A program made the position numbers and the translations under genes. Below, piece after piece: positions 16,183 to 25,192 of a stretch of 64,000 bases of DNA. Position 1 is the first letter of the stretch; every line of letters starts with the position of its first letter. The notes beneath the pieces were generated by a model. It saw only the letters and a list, made by a program, of their open reading frames with translations, ran no database searches and had not been told where the DNA came from. This DNA is from Frigoribacterium sp. SL97. Its GTDB lineage: Bacteria; Actinomycetota; Actinomycetes; Actinomycetales; Microbacteriaceae. Location: positions 434,001 to 498,000 of the forward strand of contig NZ_CP113062.1 in assembly GCF_026625765.1 (NCBI RefSeq), given 5' to 3'.

Positions 16183-17169
16183 GTGGCGACCATCCGCATC
16201 GGAACTCGGGGCAGCGCGCTGGCCGTCGCCCAGTCGACCACCGTCGCCGACCGCATGGCGGCCGCGACCGGCCACGACGTCGAACTCGTCCGCATCAAGA
16301 CCGAGGGGGACCGCTCGCAGGGCACCGGCGAGTCGCTGGCGTCGCTCGGGGGCACCGGCGTGTTCGCCAGCGCCCTGCGCGAGGCGCTCCTCGCGGACGA
16401 GTGCGACGCGCTCGTGCACTCGCTCAAAGACCTGCCCACCGCCACGCACCCCGGTCTCGTCATCGGGGCGACGCCCGGTCGGGCGGATGCCCGCGACGCC
16501 CTCTGCGCCCGCGACGGGCTGACCCTCGAAGGACTGCCCCAGGGTGCCCGCGTCGGCACGGGATCGCCGCGTCGTGCCGCCCAGCTGCTCTCGCGACGTC
16601 CCGACCTCGAGGTCGTCGACATCCGCGGCAACGTCGACACGCGGCTCGGTCGCGTCGGCGTCGACCTCGACGCCGTCCTGCTCAGCGCGGCGGGTCTCGG
16701 CCGCCTGGGACGCCTCGACGCGGCGACCGAACTGCTGGGGCTCGGCTTCTGGCCCAGTGCGCCCGGCCAGGGCTCGCTCGCCGTCGAGGTCCGCGAAGGC
16801 GACCCCGACGAGGCGCTCGCCCGCGGTCTGGCCGCCATCGAGGACGAAGAGACGCGCCTCGTGGTGACGGCCGAGCGAGCCGTGCTGGCCGGGCTCGAGG
16901 CCGGTTGCGCGGCACCCGTCGGTGCCAGTGCCGTCGTCGACGCCGGGTTGCTGCTGCTCAGCGCGACCGTCTACAGCCCCGACGGCAGCCGACGCCTCAG
17001 CTCGTCGCACGCCGTCTCCCTCGACGACGGTCCGCTCGTCGCGCGCCTCGCCGACGTCCACGAGGTCGCCGGCCGTGTCGTCGACGAGCTGCTCGACTCC
17101 GGTGCGGCCGAGTTCGCCCCGTTGGGCGGCGGACCGGCCGGCGGTGACCCCCTGGGCAGCGCCACGTGA
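16183..17169 (+). CDS. hemC: Hydroxymethylbilane synthase (porphobilinogen deaminase)
   Basis: Polymerises four porphobilinogens to hydroxymethylbilane. The 328 residues show the full family pattern: IRIGTRGSALAVAQS at the start, KTEGDR, the HSLKDLP loop, GTGSPRRAAQL and DIRGNVDTRL. The dipyrromethane cofactor is anchored on the Cys of EAGCAAPVGA (about residue 243). The GTG start lies 4 bases after the small cysteine-rich frame. The end overlaps hemD by 4 bases. Confidence 0.95.
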   Translation: MATIRIGTRGSALAVAQSTTVADRMAAATGHDVELVRIKTEGDRSQGTGESLASLGGTGVFASALREALLADECDALVHSLKDLPTATHPGLVIGATPGRADARDALCARDGLTLEGLPQGARVGTGSPRRAAQLLSRRPDLEVVDIRGNVDTRLGRVGVDLDAVLLSAAGLGRLGRLDAATELLGLGFWPSAPGQGSLAVEVREGDPDEALARGLAAIEDEETRLVVTAERAVLAGLEAGCAAPVGASAVVDAGLLLLSATVYSPDGSRRLSSSHAVSLDDGPLVARLADVHEVAGRVVDELLDSGAAEFAPLGGGPAGGDPLGSAT

Positions 17170-17957
17170 CCGCCGACAAGCCGCTCAAGGGCGTGCGCGT
17201 CCTGGTGCCGCGCGGTGGCAAGTGGGGCGACGGGGTCGCGGCCTCGCTCCGGTCGCGCGGTGCCGCCCCGGTGATCGCCCCCCTCATCAACTTCGCCCCG
17301 GCCGAGACGCCCGAGCTGCTCGCCGCGGCCCTGGCCCGCCTCGAGTCCGGCGTCTACGAGTGGCTCGTCGTCACGAGTGCCACCACGGTCGACGTCCTGG
17401 TCGGCAACGGCATCCGGCCCCCTGCCTCGACCCGGGTCGCCGCGGTCGGCGAGACCACCGCCGCCGCCCTGAGCCTGGCGGGCATCCGCGTCGACTTCGT
17501 CCCCGAGGGCGACAACTCGGCCCGCGGACTCGTGAAGGAGTGGCCGGCCGACGAGGTCACCGGTCGCGTGCTCGTCCCGCAGTCCGACCTCGCCGAGCCG
17601 ACACTCGTCGCCGGACTGTCGGCCCGCGGGTTCGACGCCGAGTTCGTCTCGGCGTACCGCACGGTGGGCGTTCCCGTCTCGGCCGAGGTGCGCGACGGCG
17701 TCGCCGACGGCTCGATCGGCGTCCTCCTCGTGACCTCGGGCAGCGTCGCCCGCCAGATCGCCGCCCAGCTGGCGCCCCTGCCCCCGCAGACCCTCGTCGC
17801 GTGCATCGGCCCGCGCACCGCCTTCGACGCCCGTGCCGCGGGGCTGCCCGTGCACCTGATCGCCGAGACCCGATCGGCGGCCGCCCTCGTCGAGGCCGTG
17901 GTGGACCACGCCCTCGACGGCCCGTCCGCCGGAACGCCCCCCACCGAGAAGGACTGA
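17166..17957 (+). CDS. hemD: Uroporphyrinogen-III synthase
   Basis: Cyclises hydroxymethylbilane with inversion of ring D to uroporphyrinogen III, the substrate of HemE. 263 residues; the family is poorly conserved, but the start LKGVRVLVPRGGKWGDGVAA, the WLVVTSATTVDVL strand-loop and TSGSVARQIAAQ together with CIGPRTAFDARAAGL fit HemD. The position between hemC and hemB with 4-base and 1-base overlaps makes the assignment secure. Confidence 0.9.
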   Translation: MTADKPLKGVRVLVPRGGKWGDGVAASLRSRGAAPVIAPLINFAPAETPELLAAALARLESGVYEWLVVTSATTVDVLVGNGIRPPASTRVAAVGETTAAALSLAGIRVDFVPEGDNSARGLVKEWPADEVTGRVLVPQSDLAEPTLVAGLSARGFDAEFVSAYRTVGVPVSAEVRDGVADGSIGVLLVTSGSVARQIAAQLAPLPPQTLVACIGPRTAFDARAAGLPVHLIAETRSAAALVEAVVDHALDGPSAGTPPTEKD

Positions 17958-18946
17958 TGTCCGAATTCCCCCGAGTGCGGCCCCGCCGCCTCCGCGCCAC
18001 CCCCGCCCTGCGTCGTCTGACCGCCGAGACGCGCCTGCACCCCGCCGACCTCGTCCTGCCGATGTTCGTCCGCGAGGGCATCGACGAGCCCACCCCGATC
18101 TCGTCCATGCCGGGCGTCGTCCACCACAGCCTGTCGAGCCTGCCCCGGGCCGTCGAGCAGGCCGCCGAGGCCGGTGTGGGCGGCGTCATGCTCTTCGGGG
18201 TGCCCCTCGAGAAGGACGCCGTCGGGTCGGGCGCGACCGACCCCGAGGGCATCCTCAACGTGGCCACCCGCGTGGCCGTCGACGCCGCCCAGGGCGCGCT
18301 GGTCGTGCAGACCGACCTCTGCCTCGACGAGTTCACCGACCACGGCCACTGCGGCGTCCTCGCCGCCGACGGCTCGGTCGACAACGACGCCACCCTGGTC
18401 CGCTACGACGAGATGGCGGTCGTCCAGGCCGAGGCCGGGTCCCAGCTGATCGGCATGAGCGGCATGATGGACGGTCAGATCGGCTCGGCCCGCGACGCCC
18501 TCGACGCGGCCGGCTTCGGCGGCACGGCACTGCTCGCCTACGCCGCCAAGTACGCGTCGGCCTTCTACGGCCCCTTCCGCGAGGCCGTCCAGTCGACGCT
18601 GGTCGGAGACCGCCGCACGTACCAGATGGACGCCGCCAACGGGCGCGAGGGCCTGCGCGAGGTCGACCTCGACATCGCCGAGGGTGCCGACGTCGTCATG
18701 GTCAAGCCGGCGATGAGCTACCTCGACGTCCTCGCCGAGACGGCCGCGACGAGCACCGTCCCGGTGTGGGCGTACCAGATCAGCGGTGAGTACGCGATGA
18801 TCCACGCGGCCGCCGCGAACGGCTGGATCGACCTCGACGCGGCCTCGTACGAGAGCGTCCTGTCGATCAAGCGGGCGGGTGCGGACGCGATCCTGACGTA
18901 CTGGGCCACCGAACTGGCCACGCGCCTCCAGAAGGAGCGGTTCTGA
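17957..18946 (+). CDS. hemB: Delta-aminolevulinic acid dehydratase (porphobilinogen synthase)
   Basis: Condenses two 5-aminolevulinates to porphobilinogen. 329 residues with the two active-site lysines in AYAAKYASAFYGPF and VMVKPAMSYLDVL. The metal-site sequence is CLDEFTDHGHCG: first and last zinc-type cysteines are present, but the middle one is Asp, intermediate between the Cys-rich zinc enzymes and the Asp-rich magnesium enzymes. The start overlaps the hemD stop (TGATG), as does the hemL start with the hemB stop. Confidence 0.95.
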   Translation: MSEFPRVRPRRLRATPALRRLTAETRLHPADLVLPMFVREGIDEPTPISSMPGVVHHSLSSLPRAVEQAAEAGVGGVMLFGVPLEKDAVGSGATDPEGILNVATRVAVDAAQGALVVQTDLCLDEFTDHGHCGVLAADGSVDNDATLVRYDEMAVVQAEAGSQLIGMSGMMDGQIGSARDALDAAGFGGTALLAYAAKYASAFYGPFREAVQSTLVGDRRTYQMDAANGREGLREVDLDIAEGADVVMVKPAMSYLDVLAETAATSTVPVWAYQISGEYAMIHAAAANGWIDLDAASYESVLSIKRAGADAILTYWATELATRLQKERF

Positions 18947-20289
18947 TGACCGAGCAGAGCAACGACACCTACTTCACCCGGGCCAAGCGGTCCATCCCGG
19001 GCGGCGTCAACTCGCCCGTCCGTGCGTACGGCTCCGTCGGCGGGACGCCACGGTTCCTCGTGGGTGCCAAGGGCGCCTACGTCACCGACGCCGAGGGACG
19101 CGACTACGTCGACCTCGTCGCCTCATGGGGTCCGGCGATCCTCGGGCACACCCACCCCGAGGTGCTCGAGGCCGTCCAGCAGGCGGCCGCGCGCGGCCTG
19201 TCGTTCGGAGCCTCGACGCCCGCCGAGACCGAACTCGCCGAGCTGGTCCGCGAACGCGTCGCCGTCGGCGACCAGCGGCCGATCGGCAAGCTGCGCATGG
19301 TGTCCACCGGCACCGAGGCGACCATGACGGCCATCCGCCTCGCCCGCGGCTACACCGGTCGCGACCTGCTTGTGAAGTTCGCCGGGCACTACCACGGGCA
19401 CTCCGACTCGCTGTTGGCCGAGGCCGGCTCGGGCGTCGCGACCCTGTCGATGCCCGGCTCGGCCGGCATCACGGCCGAGACCGCCGCCCAGACGCTCGTC
19501 CTTCCCTACAACGACCTCGACGCCGTGCGTGCGGCCTTCGACGAGCACGGCCCGCGCATCGCCGCCGTCATCGTCGAGGCCGCCGCCGCCAACATGGGCG
19601 TGCTCGCGCCGCAGCGGGGCTTCAACCGCAGCCTGTCCGAGATCACGCGGCGCCACGGCTCGCTGCTGATCGTCGACGAGGTGCTCACCGGCTTCCGCGT
19701 GGGACGCGCGGGCTGGTGGGGTCTCGAGGCCGCTCGGGTCGTCCCGGACGGCGCCGGGTGGGAGCCCGACCTCATCACGTTCGGCAAGGTCATCGGCGGG
19801 GGCATGCCGCTCGCCGCCCTGGGCGGTCGCGCCGAGGTCATGGACTTCCTCGCCCCGCTGGGGCCGGTCTACCAGGCGGGCACGCTCAGCGGCAACCCGG
19901 TGGCCGTCGCCGCCGGCATCGCCACGCTCAGGCTCGCCACGCCCGAGGTCTACGCCCGGCTCGACACCGTCGCCGACCAGTTGTCGGCCGGCGTCTCCGC
20001 CGCCCTGTCCGCCGAGGGCGTCGAGCACAGCGTCCAGCGCGCCGGGTCGCTCTTCTCGTTCGCCTTCACGCCGACGGCACCGAACGACTACGACGACGTC
20101 CGCGCCCAGCAGTCCTGGCGCTACCCGCCGTTCTTCCACGCCATGCTCGACGCCGGGGTCAACCTGCCCCCGTCGGTGTTCGAGGCGTGGTTCGTCACGG
20201 CGGCCCACGACGACGACGTGCTGTCGCGCATCCTCGACGCCGTGCCCGCCGCGGCCAAGGCCGCCGCGGCCGCGCAGGCGCCGCACTAG
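18946..20289 (+). CDS. hemL: Glutamate-1-semialdehyde 2,1-aminomutase
   Basis: PLP enzyme converting glutamate-1-semialdehyde (made by HemA) to 5-aminolevulinate. 447 residues; the start FTRAKRSIPGGVNSPVRA is diagnostic, with GTEATMTAIRLAR binding the cofactor phosphate. LLIVDEVLTGFR has the Asp that contacts the pyridine nitrogen, and the Schiff-base Lys is in TFGKVIGGGMP (about residue 281). Last gene of the heme series; a long palindrome lies downstream before the convergent ABC gene. Confidence 0.96.
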   Translation: MTEQSNDTYFTRAKRSIPGGVNSPVRAYGSVGGTPRFLVGAKGAYVTDAEGRDYVDLVASWGPAILGHTHPEVLEAVQQAAARGLSFGASTPAETELAELVRERVAVGDQRPIGKLRMVSTGTEATMTAIRLARGYTGRDLLVKFAGHYHGHSDSLLAEAGSGVATLSMPGSAGITAETAAQTLVLPYNDLDAVRAAFDEHGPRIAAVIVEAAAANMGVLAPQRGFNRSLSEITRRHGSLLIVDEVLTGFRVGRAGWWGLEAARVVPDGAGWEPDLITFGKVIGGGMPLAALGGRAEVMDFLAPLGPVYQAGTLSGNPVAVAAGIATLRLATPEVYARLDTVADQLSAGVSAALSAEGVEHSVQRAGSLFSFAFTPTAPNDYDDVRAQQSWRYPPFFHAMLDAGVNLPPSVFEAWFVTAAHDDDVLSRILDAVPAAAKAAAAAQAPH

Positions 20290-20398
20290 TCCGCTCGAGC
20301 GCGCGCCGCGCCTCCGTTCCGGCTCGCCGGGGGCTCGGCCGACTCTGCGCGCCGGGCTCGCCTGCCCGTCACTCGGGGCCATGCCTGCTCCGCCGCAT

Positions 20399-20460
20399 CC
20401 CGCCACGAGGTAAACAACCCGCCACATCATTTCTTGGCGGGTTGTTTACATCGTGGCGGG
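20399..20460. repeat. 62-bp imperfect palindrome between convergent genes
   Basis: Arms of 26 bases, starting CCCGCCACGAGGTAAAC, pair with one mismatch across a 10-base loop (20425-20434). The AT-rich AAACAA/TTGTTT core stands out from the surroundings. It lies between hemL and the convergent ABC-ATPase gene and could act as a bidirectional terminator or be a repetitive palindromic element. It is followed by three close copies of GTGGCGG. Confidence 0.8.
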
Positions 20461-20523
20461 GTGGCGGGGTGGCGGGCACTCCGGCAGCGGCTGCGCGTGG
20501 CGCCGTGATGCACCGGCCGGAGG

Positions 20524-21339
20524 TCAGCGGCGGCGGGCGCGGGCCGACCAGCGGCCGCCGGCCCGATCGACCACGAGCGGGTGGTCGAACGCGCCCGACA
20601 CGAGCTCGGACGTCAGCACGTCGTCGGCCCGTCCGGTGGCGAAGACCCGGCCGTCGCGCAGGAGCAGGGCGTGCGACGTGCTGCTCGGCAGGTCCTCGAG
20701 GTGGTGGGTCACCGTCACGGAGGACATCGCGCGGTGGGTCGTGCGCAGCTCGTCGACGGTGTCGAGCAGGTGTTCCCGCGCCGCGACGTCGAGTCCCGTC
20801 GCCGGTTCGTCGAGCAGCAGCAGGGCCGGCTGCGACACCAGGGCGCGGGCGATCAGCGCCCGACCGCGTTCGCCCTGGGACAGCACGCTCCACCGTGCCG
20901 AGAGGCGGGACGAGAGACCGACGCTCGCGACGAGGTCGACGACCCGCGCCTCCTGCTCGTCGGTGGGCACCCAGCGGGGCACCGGGTCGCTGCTGCCCGT
21001 GAAGCCGGTCAGCACGACCTCGCGGACCGTGTTGTCGCCGACCATGCGGTGGCGGGGATCGACGTGGCCGATGTGGCGACGCAGCTCGCTCAGTTCGACC
21101 CGCCCGAGGCGGCGGCCGAGGACGTCGACCGTGCCGGCGGTCGGGTGGCCGAGCGCACCGCACATCGTCAGCAGCGTCGTCTTGCCGGCTCCGTTGGGGC
21201 CGATCAGCGCCCAGTGCTGACCGGAGTCGACGCGCAACGACACGTCGTGCAGCAGATCACGACCGCCCCGGGCCACCCGCGCAGCGACGACGTCGAGCAC
21301 GGGCGGCACCGGGGCGGCCACGGAGGGGGCGACGGTCAC
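20524..21339 (-). CDS. Orphan ABC transporter ATP-binding protein
   Basis: 271 residues with Walker A GPNGAGKTTLL (about 43-53), the Q-loop region, the signature LSQGERGRALIARAL and Walker B ALLLLDEPATGLD. An H-loop TVTHHLEDLP follows. There is no membrane domain in the protein and no permease gene nearby, as for soluble YlmA/ModF-like ATPases. The GTG start overlaps the GntR gene stop by 4 bases, so the two are translationally coupled and probably functionally linked. A 12-mer copy in frame encodes the EQEARV stretch. Substrate unknown. Confidence 0.85.
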   Translation of the reverse strand: MTVAPSVAAPVPPVLDVVAARVARGGRDLLHDVSLRVDSGQHWALIGPNGAGKTTLLTMCGALGHPTAGTVDVLGRRLGRVELSELRRHIGHVDPRHRMVGDNTVREVVLTGFTGSSDPVPRWVPTDEQEARVVDLVASVGLSSRLSARWSVLSQGERGRALIARALVSQPALLLLDEPATGLDVAAREHLLDTVDELRTTHRAMSSVTVTHHLEDLPSSTSHALLLRDGRVFATGRADDVLTSELVSGAFDHPLVVDRAGGRWSARARRR

Positions 21340-22025
21340 GCGCGGTAGATGCCCGCCTCGCGCACCTGGTCGAACAGGCCCTGCAGGCGTGCGGGCTGCT
21401 CGCGCACGACGGCGGCGGCCGCCGCGGCGTCGTCCGCCTTCACGGCGTCGCGGAACGCCACGGTGAAGGCGTGCGCCTGCGGGAAGTCGAAGATGCCGTT
21501 GGCCGACGGACGACGCAGGAGCAGCAGGAGGCGCGGGCCGGTGTTCGACCACAGTCGCGTCAGCGACTCGCTGTCGGCCGCGGCCAGCAGGATCTCGTTG
21601 GCCCGCACGAGGCCCGCGATGTCTTCTTCCTTCTTCGCCTTGAAGGCCTTGGCCCGGGTGTCGAGGAGGCCGACGACCTCGGCACGCTGAGCCTTGTCGA
21701 GCTTGGGCACGGCCCGCTCGACGAAGAGGGACCAGACGGCGTAACCGACGTCGACGGTGTCGACGAACTCGCCGTAGGACGGGTCGACGATGCGCGTGTA
21801 GCGGTTGGCCTCGATGTCGACCAGTGCCTGGTCGGCGAGCTTGGCGATCGCCTCGCGGACGGGAGTGCGAGAGACGCCCAGCCAGGCCACGAGCTGGTCG
21901 TCGTTCAGGCGCTCACCGAACTCGAGGGTGCCGTCGATGATCGCGGCGAACATCTTGTCGTAGACGACGTCGCGCAACAGGCGGCGCGGGGCGGGCGTCT
22001 GGTCGTCGTTCTGGGGGATCGGCAT
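21336..22025 (-). CDS. GntR-family transcriptional regulator
   Basis: 229 residues. The winged helix occupies about residues 15-80: DVVYDKMFAAIIDGTLEFGE, then the recognition helix WLGVSRTPVREAIAKLAD and the wing DIEANRYTRIVDP. A roughly 140-residue helical C-terminal domain of FCD type follows. The same WLGVSRTP core and NRYTRV wing occur in the second repeat of the double GntR protein at 28707, so the two are paralogues. It probably controls its own operon with the ABC ATPase. A TATGCT -10 lies about 107 bases upstream. Effector unknown. Confidence 0.88.
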   Translation of the reverse strand: MPIPQNDDQTPAPRRLLRDVVYDKMFAAIIDGTLEFGERLNDDQLVAWLGVSRTPVREAIAKLADQALVDIEANRYTRIVDPSYGEFVDTVDVGYAVWSLFVERAVPKLDKAQRAEVVGLLDTRAKAFKAKKEEDIAGLVRANEILLAAADSESLTRLWSNTGPRLLLLLRRPSANGIFDFPQAHAFTVAFRDAVKADDAAAAAAVVREQPARLQGLFDQVREAGIYRA

Positions 22026-22131
22026 CGGGGGCCTCCGTCGTGTCTGCGGTCAGGTGCCGACGGTCGACGGCGCTCGGCACCGCGGTCGGTCGGTTCGTCG
22101 ACCCGGCCCTGAACCGGTCGCCGACATGTCG

Positions 22132-22137
22132 AGCATA
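22132..22137 (-). promoter_or_regulatory. -10 element TATGCT of the GntR-ABC operon
   Basis: On the minus strand the sequence is GGGTTTATGCTCGAC. The double GntR gene at 28707 has the same TTATGCT. About 25-40 bases upstream on this strand is a 15-base stretch shared with the other GntR promoter (22164-22178). Confidence 0.4.
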
Positions 22138-22163
22138 AACCCGAGCGCTGAGTACGTATGGGT

Positions 22164-22178
22164 GATCCGGAGTTCTAG
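22164..22178. promoter_or_regulatory. Candidate shared operator upstream of GntR gene
   Basis: ATCCGGAGTTCTAGA here matches ACCCGGAATTCCAGA at 28674-28688 in 12 of 15 positions. Both lie upstream of paralogous GntR genes, which suggests a common binding site. Part of it overlaps the end of the reductase gene. Confidence 0.3.
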
Positions 22179-23155
22179 ATGCGTGATCCGCCGACGCGCA
22201 CGACCGTCCGCCCCCGGGTCCGGCCCGCCAGGATCGCCTCGCCGGCGCCCACCACGTCGGCCAGGGCGACCTCGCCGGTCATCGAGTCGAGGAGGTCGAG
22301 GTCGAGGTCTCGTGCCAGTCGGTCCCAGGCGCGCTGGCGCAGGTCGAGCGGTGCCTCCACCGAGTTCACGCCGGCCAGGGTCACGCCCCGCAGGATGAAC
22401 GGCAGCACCGTCGTCGGCAGGTCGGCGCCCTGGGCGAGCCCGCAGGCCGTGACGGTGCCACCCCAGCGGGTCTGGGCCAGGACGGTGGCGAGGGTGTGGC
22501 TCCCGACCGAGTCGACGCCGCCGGCCCAGCGGGCCCGCTGCATCGGCTTCCCCGCCCCGGACAGTTCGTCGCGGTCGACCAGGGCCGAGGCCCCGAGCGA
22601 GCGGAGGTAGTCGCCCTGCTCGGCGAGGCGACCCGAGGAGGCGCTGACCGAGTACCCGAGGCGGCTCAACACCGCGATCGCCACCGATCCGACGCCTCCG
22701 GCCGCACCGGTCACCACGACGTCGCCGTCGTCGGTGCCGACGTCGCGTTCGAGCCGGAGGACGCTCAGCATCGCCGTGAAACCCGCCGTGCCGATGGCGG
22801 CGGCGCGCCGCCCGTCGATGCCCGGGGGGACCAGGACGGCGCTGCCCGGGTCGACCACGACGCGTTCGGCGAAGCCGCCCGCCTTCGTCTCGCCGTGGCC
22901 CGCACCGTTGACCAGCACCTCGTCGCCCGGTGCGAAACGTGACGACCCCGAGGACGCCACGACGCCGACCAGGTCGATGCCGGGCACGAGAGGATCGACC
23001 CGGGCGACCCCGGGGTCACCGCGCAGGGCGAGACCGTCCTTGTAGTTGACGCCGGACCAGGTGACGTCGACGACGACGTCACCCGGCCCGGCGACCGGCT
23101 CGTCGAGCTCCCGGTGCTCGGCGGCCCTGCCCTTCTCGACCACGATCGCACGCAT
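22175..23155 (-). CDS. Acrylyl-CoA reductase-like oxidoreductase (AcuI/YhdH family)
   Basis: 326-residue zinc-free MDR protein. WSGVNYKDGLALRGDPGVAR near residue 34 is the signature of the YhdH/AcuI branch, with PLVPGIDLVGVV next and the NADPH-binding motif VVTGAAGGVGSVAIAVL near residue 150. AcuI reduces the toxic intermediate acrylyl-CoA to propionyl-CoA with NADPH. TAACCT on the minus strand, 7 bases before the ATG, indicates a leaderless promoter. It is a single gene between flotillin and the GntR gene. The activity is inferred from family only. Confidence 0.85.
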   Translation of the reverse strand: MRAIVVEKGRAAEHRELDEPVAGPGDVVVDVTWSGVNYKDGLALRGDPGVARVDPLVPGIDLVGVVASSGSSRFAPGDEVLVNGAGHGETKAGGFAERVVVDPGSAVLVPPGIDGRRAAAIGTAGFTAMLSVLRLERDVGTDDGDVVVTGAAGGVGSVAIAVLSRLGYSVSASSGRLAEQGDYLRSLGASALVDRDELSGAGKPMQRARWAGGVDSVGSHTLATVLAQTRWGGTVTACGLAQGADLPTTVLPFILRGVTLAGVNSVEAPLDLRQRAWDRLARDLDLDLLDSMTGEVALADVVGAGEAILAGRTRGRTVVRVGGSRI

Positions 23156-23179
23156 GCGACCGAGGTTACGCGGGTGCGG

Positions 23180-24577
23180 TCAGACGCGATCGACGGGGCC
23201 GGACGCTCCCGCCTTGCCCCCGAGGAACCCGCCCAGCGCACTGACGAGGTCGAGCCCCGTCGTGGCCTTCACGACGTCCTGCAGCTGCGTCATGTTGTTG
23301 GCGACCGACTTGGTCAGCTCGTTGGCACCGTCGGTCGACACCACCGTCAGGGCGTCGATGTTGCCCATCGGCGCCGCCATCTCGCGGGCGATCTCGGGCA
23401 GGCGCGAGATGACCTGCGAGGCGAGTGCCGCCTGGCCGAACTTGCCCTGCGCCTCGGCCAGCGCGTCCACGGCCTCGGCCTCGGCGAGACCCTTGGCCTT
23501 GATCGCCGCGGCCTCGGCGCGACCGGCGGCCTCGACGGCCGCGGCCTCGTTCTCGGCCGCGTTGCGGGCGGCGTCGGCGAGCTGGGTGCGGCGGAACGCC
23601 TCGGCCTCGACGGCGGCGTTGGCGGCGTCGCGCTCGGCCTCGGCGTTCTGCACGGACGCGTAGGCCGCGGCCTCGGCGGGCTGGCGCACCTCGATGTTGA
23701 GTCGCTCCTGGTTGACCTTGGCCTGCTCGGCCACGGCGATGCTCTCTTGTTCGGCGACCAGCTTGTCTTGCATGGCCCGGGCGAGCTCACCGGCGGCGGC
23801 GGCCTCGGCCTGGGCGCGGTCGGTCTCGGCCTTGATCTGGGCCTGGCGGACGTCGAGCTGCAGCTGACGCTCGGCCGTCTGCTGCGTGTTGCCGATGCGG
23901 GCCAGGGCGGCGATGCGCTCGGCCTCGGCCTCGGCCACGTCGGCGTTCTGCTTGGCGACGGCCGCCTCGGCACGACCGCGGTCGGCGAGGTAGGTGCTGC
24001 CCGGCGTCTCGATCTCGCGGATGTTCATGGTCTCGATCTGGAGGCCGAGCTCGGCGAGCTCGCCCTTGGTCTCGTTCACGGCGTCGGCCGCGAGGCGCGA
24101 GAAGTTCTTGACCAGGTCGTCGACCGGCTGACCGCCGATGAGACCGCGGATCGACCCCTCGAGCGACTGCTGCACGATGACCGGGAGCTGCTGCTGCTGC
24201 AGCAGGTAGCGCTGGGCGGCACGGCGCACCCCGTCTTCGGTGCCGGTCACCTTGAAGTTGACCGTGGCCTTCACGGCGGTGCGGATGTAGTTGGCGTCGA
24301 TCGCCTGCACCTCGACCGGGGTCTGGTACTGCTCGAGCGACAGCTTGAAGCCCTCTTGGAAGATCGGCCAGACGAAGGTGCGGCCACCGATGATGACCTT
24401 CTGCGGGCTGGAGATGCCGCCGCCCTCGGACCGTTCGGCGCCACGGCCGACCACGATCAGGGCCTCGTTCGGCGGGACGCGACGGACGCGGCTGGCGACG
24501 AACGACAGCAGGGCGAGCACGATGACGACGGCGACGACGATGGCGACGACGCTGACGTTCGAGGAGATGAAGTCCAC
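23180..24577 (-). CDS. Flotillin-like SPFH-domain membrane protein
   Basis: 465 residues: an N-terminal membrane helix (VVAIVVAVVIVLALLSFVA), the SPFH/band-7 domain (about 45-230, with PPNEALIVVGRG and LGLQIETMNIREIETPG) and a long Glu/Ala-rich coiled coil with many AEAE-type repeats. A short hydrophobic tail ends the protein. Flotillins oligomerise on the inner face of the membrane and organise lipid domains. The nfeD gene lies directly upstream, 11 bases away, which is the classic SPFH-NfeD pairing; that partner gene is frameshifted here. Confidence 0.93.
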   Translation of the reverse strand: MDFISSNVSVVAIVVAVVIVLALLSFVASRVRRVPPNEALIVVGRGAERSEGGGISSPQKVIIGGRTFVWPIFQEGFKLSLEQYQTPVEVQAIDANYIRTAVKATVNFKVTGTEDGVRRAAQRYLLQQQQLPVIVQQSLEGSIRGLIGGQPVDDLVKNFSRLAADAVNETKGELAELGLQIETMNIREIETPGSTYLADRGRAEAAVAKQNADVAEAEAERIAALARIGNTQQTAERQLQLDVRQAQIKAETDRAQAEAAAAGELARAMQDKLVAEQESIAVAEQAKVNQERLNIEVRQPAEAAAYASVQNAEAERDAANAAVEAEAFRRTQLADAARNAAENEAAAVEAAGRAEAAAIKAKGLAEAEAVDALAEAQGKFGQAALASQVISRLPEIAREMAAPMGNIDALTVVSTDGANELTKSVANNMTQLQDVVKATTGLDLVSALGGFLGGKAGASGPVDRV

Positions 24578-24588
24578 GGGGCTTCCTT

Positions 24589-25097
24589 TCAGTTGGTCTG
24601 GGGATCACGTGACGCGGAGGTCTCGCCGGCGTCGAGCGCCTCGACCTGTACGCGTGGGCCGTTCTCGGCCACGACGCGGACGCGGACGCCGCGCTCGATG
24701 CGCGCGTCGCTGGTCGCGAGCCGCCGCTCGAGCTCGCGGACGTCGTCGAGCCGGACCTCGCCGCCGGCCGGGCCGGTGGCCTCGGTCGTGACGCCGACGA
24801 ACCCGACGGGCGACCAGTGCCCCCGCTCTCGCGGCGCGTCACGCGGCGGACGACGAGCTGGATCAGCACGAGGGCGACGAGGGCCATGCCGACGGCGACG
24901 GCGTAGGTCCACCCCGGGGCGAGGTCGGTCTGCGACGTGACGACCCCGGCGAGCCCGAAGATGGCCAGGGCCGCGCCCAGGGCGACGCCCGAGACGAGCC
25001 CGTCGCCGACGTCGACGACGTCGAGCAGGTCGCCCACGACGATGCTGACGAGCAGGAGCAGGAGTCCGATCGCCCCCACCACGATGAACGTGATCAT
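24589..25097 (-). pseudogene. NfeD-like membrane protein, frame broken by a single-base deletion
   Basis: The N-terminal half is read from the ATG at 25097: three to four membrane helices (ITFIVVGAIGLLLLLVSIVV, ALGAALAIFGLAGVV, YAVAVGMALVALVLIQLVV) ending VTRRESG. The C-terminal OB-fold half is in another frame: PVGFVGVTTEATGPAGGEVR then IERGVRVRVVAENGPRVQVE. Adding one C to the run of five at 24820-24824 joins them smoothly (RRESGGHWSPVGFVG) into a protein of about 169 residues. NfeD partners of flotillins share exactly this layout. The break may be a real mutation or a homopolymer sequencing error; the latter is favoured because three similar breaks occur elsewhere. Confidence 0.85.
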
Positions 25098-25192
25098 GCG
25101 TCGAGCCTGTCAGACTCCGGCCTGGTGCACATCGCCTGTGCGACGGACCCCGGGCCACCGCTCACCGGCCACCGCCCACCGGGGGCCGCCCC

